Source of the DNA: Chitinophaga filiformis | GTDB taxonomy: Bacteria > Bacteroidota > Bacteroidia > Chitinophagales > Chitinophagaceae | Length of the DNA stretch: 64,000 bases | Direction: 5' to 3' | NCBI RefSeq assembly: GCF_900102545.1 | Contig: NZ_FNBN01000004.1 | Span: 62,001 to 126,000, forward strand | Shown here: piece by piece, positions 40,986 to 49,761 of the stretch | Layout of the letters: each line of letters starts with the position of its first letter | Numbering within the stretch: position 1 is the first letter of the stretch | Notes under the pieces: model-generated | Seen by the model: only the letters and a program-made list of their open reading frames with translations | Told to the model about the DNA's origin: nothing | Database searches by the model: none | Translations under genes and position numbers: made by a program

Positions 40986-41855
40986 TCAGCTTCCCAAATA
41001 ATTCCTCAGCAGTTTGCTGCGGGAAGTGGTACGTAATTTAGTGATCGCTTTGTCCTTGATCTGACGCACCCTTTCACGGGTAAGGCCAAATTTTTCGCCT
41101 ATATCTTCCAGTGACATCGGATGCTCAACTGCTATACCGAAGTACAGGATGATCACATCTTTCTGCCTGTCTGTAAGGGTGGACAAAGAACGTTCTATTT
41201 CGCGACGCAATGAATCGTGGTGATCCAGTTCTTCATCTGCGTTTACTGCATTCGGATTAGCGAGTACATCCAGCAGAGAGTTGTCTTCACCATCAATAAA
41301 CGGAGCATCCATGGATACGTGACGGGCAGCAACGCCTAAAGTAGCTTCTACTTCTTCCGTATTAATCTCAAGGATGGTAGCCAGTTCGTCAGGAGACGGC
41401 TCTCTTTCAAATTCCTGTTCCAGTTGGGAATATGCCTTGCTGATCTTATTGCTCAAACCAACTTTGTTCAGCGGCAGACGTACAATACGGCTCTGTTCTG
41501 CCAAAGCCTGGAGAATGGACTGACGGATCCACCATACGGCATAGGAGATAAACTTGAAACCGCGTGTTTCGTCAAAACGCTGTGCTGCTTTGATCAGACC
41601 CAGATTTCCCTCGTTGATCAGGTCACTGAGTGATAAACCCTGGTTCTGATACTGCTTTGCAACAGACACCACAAAACGGAGGTTAGCTTTAGTAAGCTTT
41701 TCCAGCGCTCTCTGATCCCCTTGCTTAATGCGGATAGCCAGGTTCACTTCTTCCTCCGGAGTAATTAAATCCACCTTCCCAATTTCCTGCAGATATTTTT
41801 CCAGGGATTGGGACTCCCTATTCGTGATGGATTTCGTGATTTTGAGTTGGCGCAT
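40986..41855 (-). CDS. rpoD: Primary RNA polymerase sigma factor (Bacteroidota type)
   Basis: A 289-residue sigma-70 beginning MRQLKITKSITNRESQSLEKYLQEIG, the conserved start in this phylum; an ATG two codons earlier is possible. It lacks region 1.1 and the non-conserved region of E. coli RpoD. Region 2 has LRFVVSVAKQYQNQGLSLSDLINEGNLGLIKAAQRFDETRGFKFISYAVWWIRQSI, region 3 PLNKVGLSNKISKA, and region 4 TLTDRQKDVIILYFGI plus the helix-turn-helix SLEDIGEKFGLTRERVRQI. It recognises the TTG/TAnnTTTG promoters seen across this window, including one upstream of its own gene. Confidence 0.97.
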   Translation of the reverse strand: MRQLKITKSITNRESQSLEKYLQEIGKVDLITPEEEVNLAIRIKQGDQRALEKLTKANLRFVVSVAKQYQNQGLSLSDLINEGNLGLIKAAQRFDETRGFKFISYAVWWIRQSILQALAEQSRIVRLPLNKVGLSNKISKAYSQLEQEFEREPSPDELATILEINTEEVEATLGVAARHVSMDAPFIDGEDNSLLDVLANPNAVNADEELDHHDSLRREIERSLSTLTDRQKDVIILYFGIAVEHPMSLEDIGEKFGLTRERVRQIKDKAITKLRTTSRSKLLRNYLGS

Positions 41856-41918
41856 TGACATAAAGAATCGGAACAGTTACAGGTTAATAAAATGTTACCC
41901 TATTTGATGAATGCCTGA

Positions 41919-41948
41919 CAAAAATAAGTTTTTTTAGAAAGCTCCCAA
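41919..41948 (-). promoter_or_regulatory. Promoter of rpoD
   Basis: On the minus strand TTG (41946-41948), exactly 19 bases, then TATTTTTG (41919-41926), 64 bases before the chosen ATG. It is a full consensus match and suggests autoregulation by the primary sigma factor. Confidence 0.8.
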
Positions 41949-42158
41949 AAAAAATAATTGGTTGTTAAACCATTTTTAAGCAAAAACGTTTCATCATTCA
42001 CAACTTAATATTGGAACCTTTAAATACGGGTTTTCCCACAAAAGCTGTGAAAACAAACGGTGCAGATTGCTAATGTATTGATTATTTTCCTAATAGAATT
42101 GTTATTTATAAAGTGTACAAGATTTTCGTCAATTATTAAAAAAAATTGCAAAATAATT

Positions 42159-42187
42159 TTGACAGAATAAATAATTTTCTATAATTG
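42159..42187 (+). promoter_or_regulatory. Promoter of the START-like gene
   Basis: TTG (42159-42161), 18 bases, then TATAATTG (42180-42187), which matches TAnnTTTG except for one base, 36 bases before the ATG at 42224. The first six bases TTGACA also fit a classical -35. Confidence 0.6.
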
Positions 42188-42223
42188 CAGCCAGATGCTA
42201 TTGATTTACTAATTACTTGAGCG

Positions 42224-42604
42224 ATGTCTAAGAAAGTGCAATATGAGTTGGAATACCCGGTACGGTGCTCACCCAGTATCTTATACGAATTCCTTTCCAC
42301 TCCCGCTGGTCTACAGGAGTGGTTCGCAGATAAAGTAGATTACAGGGACAGTGTTTTCTCCTTTTCATGGAATGGTTCCACCGAAGAGGCAGAAGTACTT
42401 GAACAGGAAGAAGATGAATTTATCCGTTTACATTGGAAACATGCGCCCAAGGAAGAATTCTTTGAATTTCGCATACAGATCTCCGAAGTGACTAATGAAA
42501 CAATTCTGATCGTTAAAGATTTTGCAGAAAAGAAAGAAATAGCCGACCAGAGCCAGTTGTGGGACTACCAGGTAAAAGACCTCTTCCACAGGATAGGTAA
42601 CTAA
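42224..42604 (+). CDS. START-like (SRPBCC/AHSA1-type) domain protein
   Basis: A 126-residue single-domain protein with the helix-grip pattern: YPVRCSPSILYEFLSTPAGLQEWFADKV at the start and a C-terminal helix WDYQVKDLFHRIGN. Such proteins bind hydrophobic ligands or act as co-chaperones; no ligand is known for this conserved Bacteroidota version. It stands alone, divergent from rpoD and convergent with the unknown gene that follows, from which it is separated by only five bases. Confidence 0.85.
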   Translation: MSKKVQYELEYPVRCSPSILYEFLSTPAGLQEWFADKVDYRDSVFSFSWNGSTEEAEVLEQEEDEFIRLHWKHAPKEEFFEFRIQISEVTNETILIVKDFAEKKEIADQSQLWDYQVKDLFHRIGN

Positions 42605-42609
42605 TCCGG

Positions 42610-43221
42610 TCAGTCAGCATTGACCAGTACCTGTAGCAAAAGAGCATAATCTCTTACTACCTCCGGAACTATCTTTCCCCATTCTTCAAAACTGTAAGGT
42701 TTAGCAAGTTTAATAAAAGGACGCCGGGCGATCAGCTGCTTAAATTCCAGTACCGGTATAGCCGATATTAATTTGTAATTCCCATCTTCTAAATCGTGAA
42801 GCCAGGGGTCTTCCTGAAGGTAGACCTGAAATTGATGCGCTGCCAGTTGCTGCCAGGCCGAAGCTATCGCGTCACTGTACCTTTCCTTCTCCTCCCCCGC
42901 CAGATGCAGGGTGGCAATGAAGTAATGTCCCCACCAGAACATGGTGCGGAATGCGAAAATATTGTCCCTGGTAAAAAACCGGGGATAATCCAGTATGATA
43001 TAAGGCAATTCTTTATACCGCTCTCCTCTCGATATCTTTCCTCCTGCTTTTAACGTATGCTCAGGAAAGGGAAATGTACCAGTAACCGGATGTGCCTCCA
43101 GTGCCAGTTGCAACTGCCCCATCAATGTCATTACTTTCTGTAAAACATTGTTTTTCAAATACAACCATTCGGCATTTACAACCAGTGCCCGCTCTTCTGC
43201 TGTCAGTGAAACTGTATCCAT
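42610..43221 (-). CDS. Conserved protein of unknown function
   Basis: A 203-residue soluble protein that I do not recognise by domain. It has many aromatic residues (YPRFFTRDNIFAFRTMFWWGHYFIATLHL in the middle) and no signal peptide or membrane helix. The wording ELPYIILDYPRFF and FIKLAKPYSFEEW suggests a compact alpha/beta fold. A CAAATTTA box at 43226-43233, just before the start codon, reads TAAATTTG on the minus strand and would give a leaderless transcript. It is convergent with the START-like gene and divergent from the lipid-transport permease. Confidence 0.75.
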   Translation of the reverse strand: MDTVSLTAEERALVVNAEWLYLKNNVLQKVMTLMGQLQLALEAHPVTGTFPFPEHTLKAGGKISRGERYKELPYIILDYPRFFTRDNIFAFRTMFWWGHYFIATLHLAGEEKERYSDAIASAWQQLAAHQFQVYLQEDPWLHDLEDGNYKLISAIPVLEFKQLIARRPFIKLAKPYSFEEWGKIVPEVVRDYALLLQVLVNAD

Positions 43222-43284
43222 CCCACAAATTTACAACCCGCATCCTCCTTTCCGGGGAAATTTAACTGTAATTTTAGTCCTTAC

Positions 43285-43317
43285 TTGATATCACTTTCAT
43301 AAATGATATTAAATTTG
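43285..43317 (+). promoter_or_regulatory. Promoter with internal dyad upstream of the LptF/G gene
   Basis: TTG (43285-43287), 22 bases, then TAAATTTG (43310-43317), 78 bases before the GTG start. Inside the spacer ATATCA (43288-43293) and TGATAT (43304-43309) form an inverted repeat, a possible operator. Confidence 0.5.
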
Positions 43318-43395
43318 TGCGCTTTGAATACGAATTGTATGCTTTATGTATAAATTGACGTTCTTAAAGCATCAAACTAACATTATACGCAGGAA

Positions 43396-44838
43396 GTGAA
43401 AAAACTGGATAAGCTCATCATAAAAACGTTCATGGGGCCATTTGTGGCTACCTTTTTTGTGACCCTGTTCGTACTGGTGATGCAATTCCTGTGGAAGTAC
43501 ATTGACGACCTCGTAGGTAAAGGTCTTGATACACCGGTAATCATCGAACTGATCACCTATACCAGTGCCAACCTCGTATCGCTGGCCCTTCCGCTGGCAG
43601 TGTTGCTATCTTCCATCATGACCTTCGGTAACCTGGGAGAGAGTTTCGAGCTGGTAGCACTGAAATCGTCTGGTATCTCCCTCACCCGCTTCATGCGCCC
43701 GCTGCTCTTGGTCTGTACCACCATCGCCGTTCTGGCTTTCCTCTTTAACAACTACGCCCTGCCAGTGGCCAACCTCCGGGCGAAGTCACTGCTTTACGAT
43801 ATTACCAACTCAAAACCGGCCTTCAATATCAAGGCAGGTGTGTTTTATACCGATATTCCTGACTACACTATCAAAGTAGCGCAGAAAGAGAACGACAACA
43901 AAACCATTCACCAGGTAATGATCATCGACCACACTCCGGGTGGGGGCGATAAGGTTATACTGGCAGAAAAAGGCACCATGCTGCTTTCTCCCGATAAACG
44001 CTTTCTGTACTTCGTACTGGAAAAAGGCTGGCGCTATGAAGAACGCAATAGCCGTAGTGCTACTGCGCCGGGAGAACTGATCCGTCTTGGTTTCAGGGAG
44101 TACAAAAAAGCATTTGACCTCAGCTCTTTTGCCTTCAGCAGGTTGGATATGGGTCTTTTTGCATCCAACCAGCAAATGCTGAACGTCAGACAACTGGACA
44201 AAGCAATAGATTCCCTGTACAAAGAAGAAAAACTGTTTTCGCGCACTGTCAATGCCTATGTTACCACCCGTTATCCTTTTTATAAATGGCAGGATACCGG
44301 CTGGCTGGCCAAAGCAACTCCTTTAGCCGCCAATGCAACTTCCTTCCGGGATGTGATTCCTGAAAAGTCCCTCCGTTATGTAATGGAAAGGGCAGAACAG
44401 AATATCCGTGACGGACAGAATAACCTGGAAGGGCCTGCCAGGGAATTTGGCGACAAGCACAGCACCCTCCTGCTGCATAAAGTGGAGTGGCAGCGCAAAT
44501 TCACACTCGCATTTTCCTGCATCGTCATGTTCCTGATAGGCGCCCCGCTGGGTTCCATTATCCGAAAAGGCGGTCTGGGTACGCCTTTGATATTTGCTGT
44601 TGTGTTTTTTGTGATTTTTAATATATTTTTCATGGTTGGAGAGAAGATGGCCAGAAAAGACGTGATGACCACCTGGAGTGGTATGTGGCTTTCCAACATA
44701 GTCCTTATACCTATCGCTATGTTCCTGATATACAAAGCGTTGAATGATTCTCAATTATTCAACAAAGAGTTTTATTTCAGGATCTTCGATAATATCAAAA
44801 AGCTCTTTAGAAGATTAAACACAAAGCCTACAACTTGA
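43396..44838 (+). CDS. LptF/LptG-family permease (YjgP/YjgQ)
   Basis: A 480-residue inner-membrane protein that starts at GTG 43396 (VKKLDKLIIKTFMGPFVATFFVTLFVLVMQFLW). It has three N-terminal membrane helices, a large periplasmic beta-jellyroll-like region (about 120-390: FYTDIPDYTIKVAQKE, RFLYFVLEKGWRYEER) and three C-terminal helices (FSCIVMFLIGAPLGSIIRKGGLG). This is the LptFG topology; these permeases with LptB extract LPS from the inner membrane. Whether it is LptF or LptG cannot be decided here. Confidence 0.92.
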   Translation: MKKLDKLIIKTFMGPFVATFFVTLFVLVMQFLWKYIDDLVGKGLDTPVIIELITYTSANLVSLALPLAVLLSSIMTFGNLGESFELVALKSSGISLTRFMRPLLLVCTTIAVLAFLFNNYALPVANLRAKSLLYDITNSKPAFNIKAGVFYTDIPDYTIKVAQKENDNKTIHQVMIIDHTPGGGDKVILAEKGTMLLSPDKRFLYFVLEKGWRYEERNSRSATAPGELIRLGFREYKKAFDLSSFAFSRLDMGLFASNQQMLNVRQLDKAIDSLYKEEKLFSRTVNAYVTTRYPFYKWQDTGWLAKATPLAANATSFRDVIPEKSLRYVMERAEQNIRDGQNNLEGPAREFGDKHSTLLLHKVEWQRKFTLAFSCIVMFLIGAPLGSIIRKGGLGTPLIFAVVFFVIFNIFFMVGEKMARKDVMTTWSGMWLSNIVLIPIAMFLIYKALNDSQLFNKEFYFRIFDNIKKLFRRLNTKPTT

Positions 44839-44995
44839 CAGCCATAAGCCTTTAGCTATTCGCTTCAAGATTTTCAGCATTCATTTTCCGGGCAGACTTT
44901 GTTTGCCGGGCGGGACCACTCTGTGCCTGCGCTAACGGGATAGCTGAAAACCTTGTACATAGCCACGGCTTACGGGGGGGTCACAACCTACAACT

Positions 44996-45658
44996 ATGAA
45001 AACACTAATAACACTGTTAGGGAAGAATGCCAGCTTTTTTCTACCATTCCTTTTATGGATTGTTGGAGGAGCATTGTTACAGGCCTATTTCACACATGAA
45101 GAATTATTCCTGGCCATCAACCATGCGCATACGTCATGGGCTGATATAGCCATGACAGGTATTACCTACATCGGAGATGGTATTGCCTTTGCCGTTATGC
45201 TGGCCATTATGCTGGCCTTTAGAAAATACAGGCTGTTCCTGAGCGCCGGCACGATACTGCTGCTGGTTACGATTATTGTGCAGATAGCCAAACATTACTA
45301 CAACGAGCCCAGACCCGCTCTTTATTTTGCTGATACAGCGACACTCGTACACACTATAAAATGGGTACACGTGCATGGCAGCTGCAGTTTCCCCTCAGGG
45401 CATACAACAACTGCCTTTGCCATGTTTACCTTTTTAACGCTGATCTGCAGGAATAAAATCGTCGGATTTGCGTTCTTAACACTGGCATTATTAGCCGCTT
45501 ACTCACGAATTTACCTGGCACAGCACTTTTTTGTGGATGTGTACGCAGGAAGCATCATAGGCACTACCAGCAGCCTGGTTGTTTATACACTGTTCCATCA
45601 GAGAAGGTTGAAATCATCTCCTGAAGTGGATGCAGAACCAGTCATTGGTCTGACCTGA
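44996..45658 (+). CDS. PAP2-superfamily membrane phosphatase
   Basis: A 220-residue protein with about six membrane helices and the three PAP2 active-site motifs: KHYYNEPRP (KX6RP), PSGHTT (PSGH) and SRIYLAQHFFVDV (SRX5HX3D). It dephosphorylates lipid phosphates such as undecaprenyl pyrophosphate, phosphatidate or lipid A in the periplasm. The downstream ArnT-like transferase, which uses lipid-linked sugars, makes a role in lipid-carrier recycling or lipid A modification plausible. Confidence 0.93.
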   Translation: MKTLITLLGKNASFFLPFLLWIVGGALLQAYFTHEELFLAINHAHTSWADIAMTGITYIGDGIAFAVMLAIMLAFRKYRLFLSAGTILLLVTIIVQIAKHYYNEPRPALYFADTATLVHTIKWVHVHGSCSFPSGHTTTAFAMFTFLTLICRNKIVGFAFLTLALLAAYSRIYLAQHFFVDVYAGSIIGTTSSLVVYTLFHQRRLKSSPEVDAEPVIGLT

Positions 45659-45672
45659 TTTAGTTATTTTTG
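45645..45672 (+). promoter_or_regulatory. Promoter of the ArnT-like gene
   Basis: TTG (45645-45647), 17 bases, then TATTTTTG (45665-45672), 17 bases before the ATG at 45690. The -33 element lies within the end of the PAP2 gene. Confidence 0.55.
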
Positions 45673-45689
45673 TTGATTTGGAATGAATT

Positions 45690-47315
45690 ATGAAATACCT
45701 CTTGATTGCCATAGCCGCTGCCATTCTTTTTATACCCTTTCTCGGGGCAGTGCATCTGTTTGACTGGGATGAAATCAATTTTGCGGAAGCGGCAAGGGAA
45801 ATGATCGTAAGTCATAACTATTCACAGGTACAGATCGATTTTCAACCCTTCTGGGAAAAACCACCTTTATTTATCTGGCTGCAGGCTGCCAGTATGCATA
45901 TTTTTGGTGTGAATGAATTTGCAGCCCGTTTTCCGAATGGTATTTTAGGCATTGCTACACTGGTAACACTTTATGGTATTGGCAAAAAGCTGGCCGACGA
46001 AAAGCTGGGCTTATGGTGGGCATTAGCGTATGCCGGCTCCTGGTTGCCTCATTTCTATTTCAAATCAGGTATCATAGATCCGACTTTCAACTTTTTCATA
46101 TTCCTGGCCATTTATTGCGCCTTCCGTATAGCCTATGCCGCTAAGCCATCCCGGATGGCCATCCTGAGTGGCATCTTCCTCGGATTGGCGGTGCTGACAA
46201 AAGGGCCGGTAGCTATTCTCATCAGTTTACTAACGCTGCTGTTCTATTGGATATATAAAAAAGGGAAGATTGGTATCGGTCTGGCCCAACTGGGACTGAT
46301 TGCACTCCTTGCTTTCATTACCACAGCCCTCTGGTTCGGCTATGAGCTTATTGCACATGGCTGGTGGTTCATCAATGAATTCATCACCTACCAGATAAGA
46401 CTGTTGACCACTCCTGATGCCGGCCACGGCCACTCATTTTTCTACCATTGGATAGTGTTGCTGATAGGTTGCTACCCCGCCAGTCTTTTCCTGTTCACTT
46501 ATATCAGGGGCCGCAAAGGCAAGTCTATCTACACCGGTTCTGCCTCAGCAGAAATAAAGGATTTTAAAAGCTGGATGTGGGTGCTGTTCTGGGTGGTATT
46601 GATCCTCTTCTCTATTGTAGAGACCAAAATCGTACATTATTCTTCACTCTGCTACTTCCCTCTGAGTTTCCTGGCTGCCTGGCAAATGTATAGGATCTCG
46701 GAAAACAAGCTGCAGCTGCACGCCTGGAATATCGTACTGATGTTACTGATTGGTCTTGCTATTGGTCTTGCCATTGCCCTGCTGCCAGTAATTGGTCTTT
46801 ACAAAGACGTGCTGATCCCTCATATCGGTGATAAATTCGCACGGGCCAATCTCCAGGCCGAGGTACCCTGGTCTGCCTGGGAAACAGCTTACGGCGCAGG
46901 CTATATGTTACTGATCATTGTCGGTTCAGTCCTCCTGTTCCAGAAAAAGATCAGAGCCGGGCTGCTTTGCATATTCCTGAGCACTATGGCAGCAATACAG
47001 ATCACCATTGTGCATTTTACCCCCAAAATAGAGCGGTATTCCCAGGGGGCAGCTATTGACTTCTTTAAGACCTTTGAAGGAAAAGACAGTTATGTACAGG
47101 TACTCACCTATCACAGCTATGCCCACTTATTCTATACGAAAAAACTGCCGCCAGCTAACAAGAACTATTATAATACGGACTGGCTGCTGAGTGGCCCCGT
47201 GGACAAACCTACATTTTTCGTCTGCCGTATAAACGACAGCGAACCTTGGAGAAAAGACCCGAACCTGGAGGTAATCGGTGAGAAGAACGGGTTCGTATTC
47301 TTTAAAAGAAAATGA
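45690..47315 (+). CDS. ArnT-like glycosyltransferase (PMT_2 / GT-C fold)
   Basis: A 541-residue polytopic enzyme with about twelve membrane helices. The first periplasmic loop has HLFDWDEINFAEAAREM, containing the Asp-Glu pair typical of GT-C enzymes that use polyprenyl-phosphate sugars, followed by WEKPPLFIWLQA. Further family-like stretches are GLAVLTKGPVAIL and ETKIVHYSSLCYFPLSFLAAW. It would transfer a sugar from a lipid carrier to lipid A or a protein on the periplasmic face. It lies 31 bases after the PAP2 phosphatase and is possibly co-expressed with it. Confidence 0.9.
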   Translation: MKYLLIAIAAAILFIPFLGAVHLFDWDEINFAEAAREMIVSHNYSQVQIDFQPFWEKPPLFIWLQAASMHIFGVNEFAARFPNGILGIATLVTLYGIGKKLADEKLGLWWALAYAGSWLPHFYFKSGIIDPTFNFFIFLAIYCAFRIAYAAKPSRMAILSGIFLGLAVLTKGPVAILISLLTLLFYWIYKKGKIGIGLAQLGLIALLAFITTALWFGYELIAHGWWFINEFITYQIRLLTTPDAGHGHSFFYHWIVLLIGCYPASLFLFTYIRGRKGKSIYTGSASAEIKDFKSWMWVLFWVVLILFSIVETKIVHYSSLCYFPLSFLAAWQMYRISENKLQLHAWNIVLMLLIGLAIGLAIALLPVIGLYKDVLIPHIGDKFARANLQAEVPWSAWETAYGAGYMLLIIVGSVLLFQKKIRAGLLCIFLSTMAAIQITIVHFTPKIERYSQGAAIDFFKTFEGKDSYVQVLTYHSYAHLFYTKKLPPANKNYYNTDWLLSGPVDKPTFFVCRINDSEPWRKDPNLEVIGEKNGFVFFKRK

Positions 47316-47330
47316 TACAATAATATATTG

Positions 47331-47369
47331 AAAGAGAAAGGGGCCACCGTGGGTGGCCCCTTTCTCTTT
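47331..47369. terminator. Bidirectional terminator between ArnT-like and SOD genes
   Basis: A perfect 18-bp stem (47331-47348 with 47352-47369) with a GTG triloop; the G/C core is GGGGCCACC/GGTGGCCCC with A-rich left and T-rich right flanks. It separates convergent genes. Confidence 0.92.
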
Positions 47370-47389
47370 TCAGGTACAAGGCGTACCAG

Positions 47390-48127
47390 TTATTTTACAG
47401 CTGCTGTGTATAATTTATCAACCTCATTCCAGTTTACAACATTCCAGAAAGCAGTAACATAATCAGCGCGAACGTTATGATATTTCAGGTAATAAGCATG
47501 TTCCCACACATCCAGTCCCAGGATAGGCGTGCCACGTTCTTTCACAATGTTACCCATTAACGGGTTGTCCTGGTTTGGCGTGGAAATGACAGACAATTTC
47601 TTATCCGGTGTAACAATCAGCCATGCCCAGCCGGAGCCGAATACTCCCTTAGCAGCAGTATTGAAAGCTTCCTGCAACTTTTCAACAGAGGTAAAAGTAT
47701 TGTCGATAGCGGTTTTCACCTTACCCGAAGGCGTTGTTTTCTGTGGAGATAACAGCTTCCAGAACAGGGAATGATTATAATGTCCTCCCGCGTTATTGCG
47801 TACGGCTTTATCGTCAGCTTTTACTTTCGCGAGGATCTCTTCAAGTGAAAGATTTTCGTAAGATGATCCCTTTACGGCATCATTCAGGTTTTTAACGTAG
47901 GCGCCATGGTGTTTGTCATGGTGAATCTCCATCGTAGTCTTATCAATATGCGGCTCTAAAGCGTCATAACTATAAGGTAAAGGTGGTACTTCAAAAGGAG
48001 CTTTTGCGTTGCCATCTAAAACGGATATTCCTCTGTGAGCTGCGGGAGCAGCTACTATACCAGAGGGATTACTTAAAGCTGCCACACCGGCTAACCCGGC
48101 CAGCTTTATAAATTCTCTCTTGTTCAT
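47390..48127 (-). CDS. Fe/Mn superoxide dismutase with an export signal
   Basis: A 245-residue protein. Residues 1-30 (NKREFIKLAGLAGVAALSNPSG) look like a Tat-type signal with Lys-Arg in place of Arg-Arg. The mature enzyme shows FEVPPLPYSYDALEPHIDKTTMEIHHDKHHGAYVKNL (first ligand His), GGHYNHSLFWKLLS (second His) and LGLDVWEHAYYLKYHNVRADYV (Asp and third His). GSGWAWL is also typical. Fe versus Mn use is not decided. It removes superoxide in the periplasm or outside. About 410 bp of upstream sequence holds no gene. Confidence 0.93.
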   Translation of the reverse strand: MNKREFIKLAGLAGVAALSNPSGIVAAPAAHRGISVLDGNAKAPFEVPPLPYSYDALEPHIDKTTMEIHHDKHHGAYVKNLNDAVKGSSYENLSLEEILAKVKADDKAVRNNAGGHYNHSLFWKLLSPQKTTPSGKVKTAIDNTFTSVEKLQEAFNTAAKGVFGSGWAWLIVTPDKKLSVISTPNQDNPLMGNIVKERGTPILGLDVWEHAYYLKYHNVRADYVTAFWNVVNWNEVDKLYTAAVK

Positions 48128-48539
48128 ATACTAAGGCATTAAAATTATGATGAATAAAGAACTTCAATGGTCACTGCCAAAACAGCAAATTCTACACCAA
48201 TATTATAGAAATTTATTTCATGAGTTACACCGGTCATCAAACAATTGTCATTAAAACACAGATTCTCACTAAAATAACGAGCCCATTTCGCAATCTTTTC
48301 AAATTAATTGTTATTTTACCATACGCTTTCATGTGAAACTTTAACTTTTTCTTTACTTGTATACTTAAAACAACATTTATCCCGAACTACATAGTGAGTA
48401 TATGATATATGTAGTGAATTAACGAGCTTGCCTTTGTCATCAGGCCTTTACCATGCCAGAGTACACTTAACAACTAACATACTAACTAATTGACCATACA
48501 TATACCATTTTGAATTGCCATTATTGTTCATAAAATTAT
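48128..48539. other. Gene-free divergent region between SOD and the ThiF-like gene
   Basis: No gene is supported in these 412 bases. One inverted repeat, ACTACATA (48386-48393) with TATGTAGT (48408-48415), has 8-bp arms and a 14-bp spacer and may be an operator. No TTG-N19-TAnnTTTG promoter could be placed for either gene. Confidence 0.35.
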
Positions 48540-49655
48540 ATGCCAGGCAAAATGACAGAACTAGAGCATTATATCAATAAGCAACGGAAGGAGCCGGATA
48601 ATTATACACCAGTATTTTATCGATTGCAGCACGAAGAACAATATGCCGATTTACTGGCCTTATTAGCGGCCAATCCGCATATACGCATATATGACCAGAT
48701 TCATTCCCAGCTGAGAGAGCTGATGAAGATCCGCAACCCAACGAAGCGGCTCACTGAAGAAGAATCTGAACAAAAGATCAGCGAATATGTTGGTACTACA
48801 CCGCTTCATGCCTTTGGCGTATGGGTTTACTACCCATGGTCACACAGGGTAGTACACATCGTTGACGAAAAAGACTTTATTGAACTGCGCACCAGCAGGA
48901 ACAAACAGAAGATCACCGATGAGGAGATCGCCATGCTGAGCGGTAAGAAAATAGGTATTATTGGGCTCTCCGTAGGGCAGTCCATCGCGCTTACCCTGGC
49001 AATGGAGAGAGTGTGCGGAGAATTAAGGCTGACCGACTTTGATAAGGTCGAGCTGACCAATATGAACAGGATACGTACCGGTATTCACAGCATACAGGTC
49101 CATAAGGTGGTAATAGCAGCCCGCGAAATAGCGGAGCTGGATCCGTTCATCAAAGTTGTAATTTATACAGACGGCGCCACCGAGGAAAATCTGGATGACT
49201 TCTTTACCAAAGACGGTACCCTTGATATCCTGGTAGAAGAATGCGACGGCATTGACATAAAAATATTAAGCAGGATGAAAGCCAAGTCCCTCGGCATACC
49301 TGTTGTAATGGATACTAACGACAGGGGCATGGTGGATGTAGAACGTTTTGACCTGGAACCCGACAGACCCTTATTGCACGGTTTCATACCCGATATAGAT
49401 CTAAAAAGCCTTCGCGGGCTTACGGATGCAGAGAAGCTACCCATATTCCGTCCTATGGTTGCACTGGATGACATGTCCGAAAGAATGAAATACTCTTTAG
49501 GCCAGATAGGAAAAACGATTACAACCTGGCCGCAACTGGCATCTTCCGTTGTACTGGGCGGAGCCGTAGTAACGGATACCTGCAGGAGAATTCTGCTCGA
49601 TCAGTTCAAAAGCTCTGGCAGGTATTATGTGGATTTTGAACAAATAATTGTTTAA
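48540..49655 (+). CDS. ThiF/E1-like adenylyltransferase (Rv1355c-type)
   Basis: A 371-residue protein. Residues 1-125 form an N-terminal helical region with IYDQIHSQLRELMKIRNP and HAFGVWVYYPWSHRVVHIVDE. The E1-like adenylation domain follows (about 133-330): GIIGLSVGQSIALTLAMERVCGELRLTDFDKVELTNMNR, the ATP-binding signature with Arg in NRIR, and VEECDGIDIK and MDTNDRGMVDVERFDLEPDRP. There are no CxxC zinc pairs as in MoeB/ThiF. Rv1355c-type proteins fuse this to a nitroreductase; here only the ThiF part is present. It activates a carboxylate as an adenylate; the substrate is unknown. An N-acyltransferase-like gene follows. Confidence 0.85.
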   Translation: MPGKMTELEHYINKQRKEPDNYTPVFYRLQHEEQYADLLALLAANPHIRIYDQIHSQLRELMKIRNPTKRLTEEESEQKISEYVGTTPLHAFGVWVYYPWSHRVVHIVDEKDFIELRTSRNKQKITDEEIAMLSGKKIGIIGLSVGQSIALTLAMERVCGELRLTDFDKVELTNMNRIRTGIHSIQVHKVVIAAREIAELDPFIKVVIYTDGATEENLDDFFTKDGTLDILVEECDGIDIKILSRMKAKSLGIPVVMDTNDRGMVDVERFDLEPDRPLLHGFIPDIDLKSLRGLTDAEKLPIFRPMVALDDMSERMKYSLGQIGKTITTWPQLASSVVLGGAVVTDTCRRILLDQFKSSGRYYVDFEQIIV

Positions 49656-49761
49656 TAATTCGGGATGAGCGGAACAGATGTCCTTTGCAATCGGAACCGC
49701 AATTGCTGGTCCGCTCATTTCCCGGCCTGATCTTTTTTAAGGAGTACCCAGATGCAATATC

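Larger units (their letters stand above)
41862..42223. other. AT-rich divergent promoter region between rpoD and the START-like gene
   Basis: These 362 bases hold no gene. They are strongly A/T-rich with homopolymer runs and contain the rpoD promoter (41919-41948) and a promoter for the plus-strand gene (42159-42187). No further element is supported between 41950 and 42158. Confidence 0.5.

Noticed and set aside
48147..48254. 35-codon plus-strand frame beginning MMNKELQWSLPKQQ
   Set aside because: It overlaps the region where the divergent SOD promoter should be, has no recognisable features, and is within the length expected by chance in AT-rich DNA.
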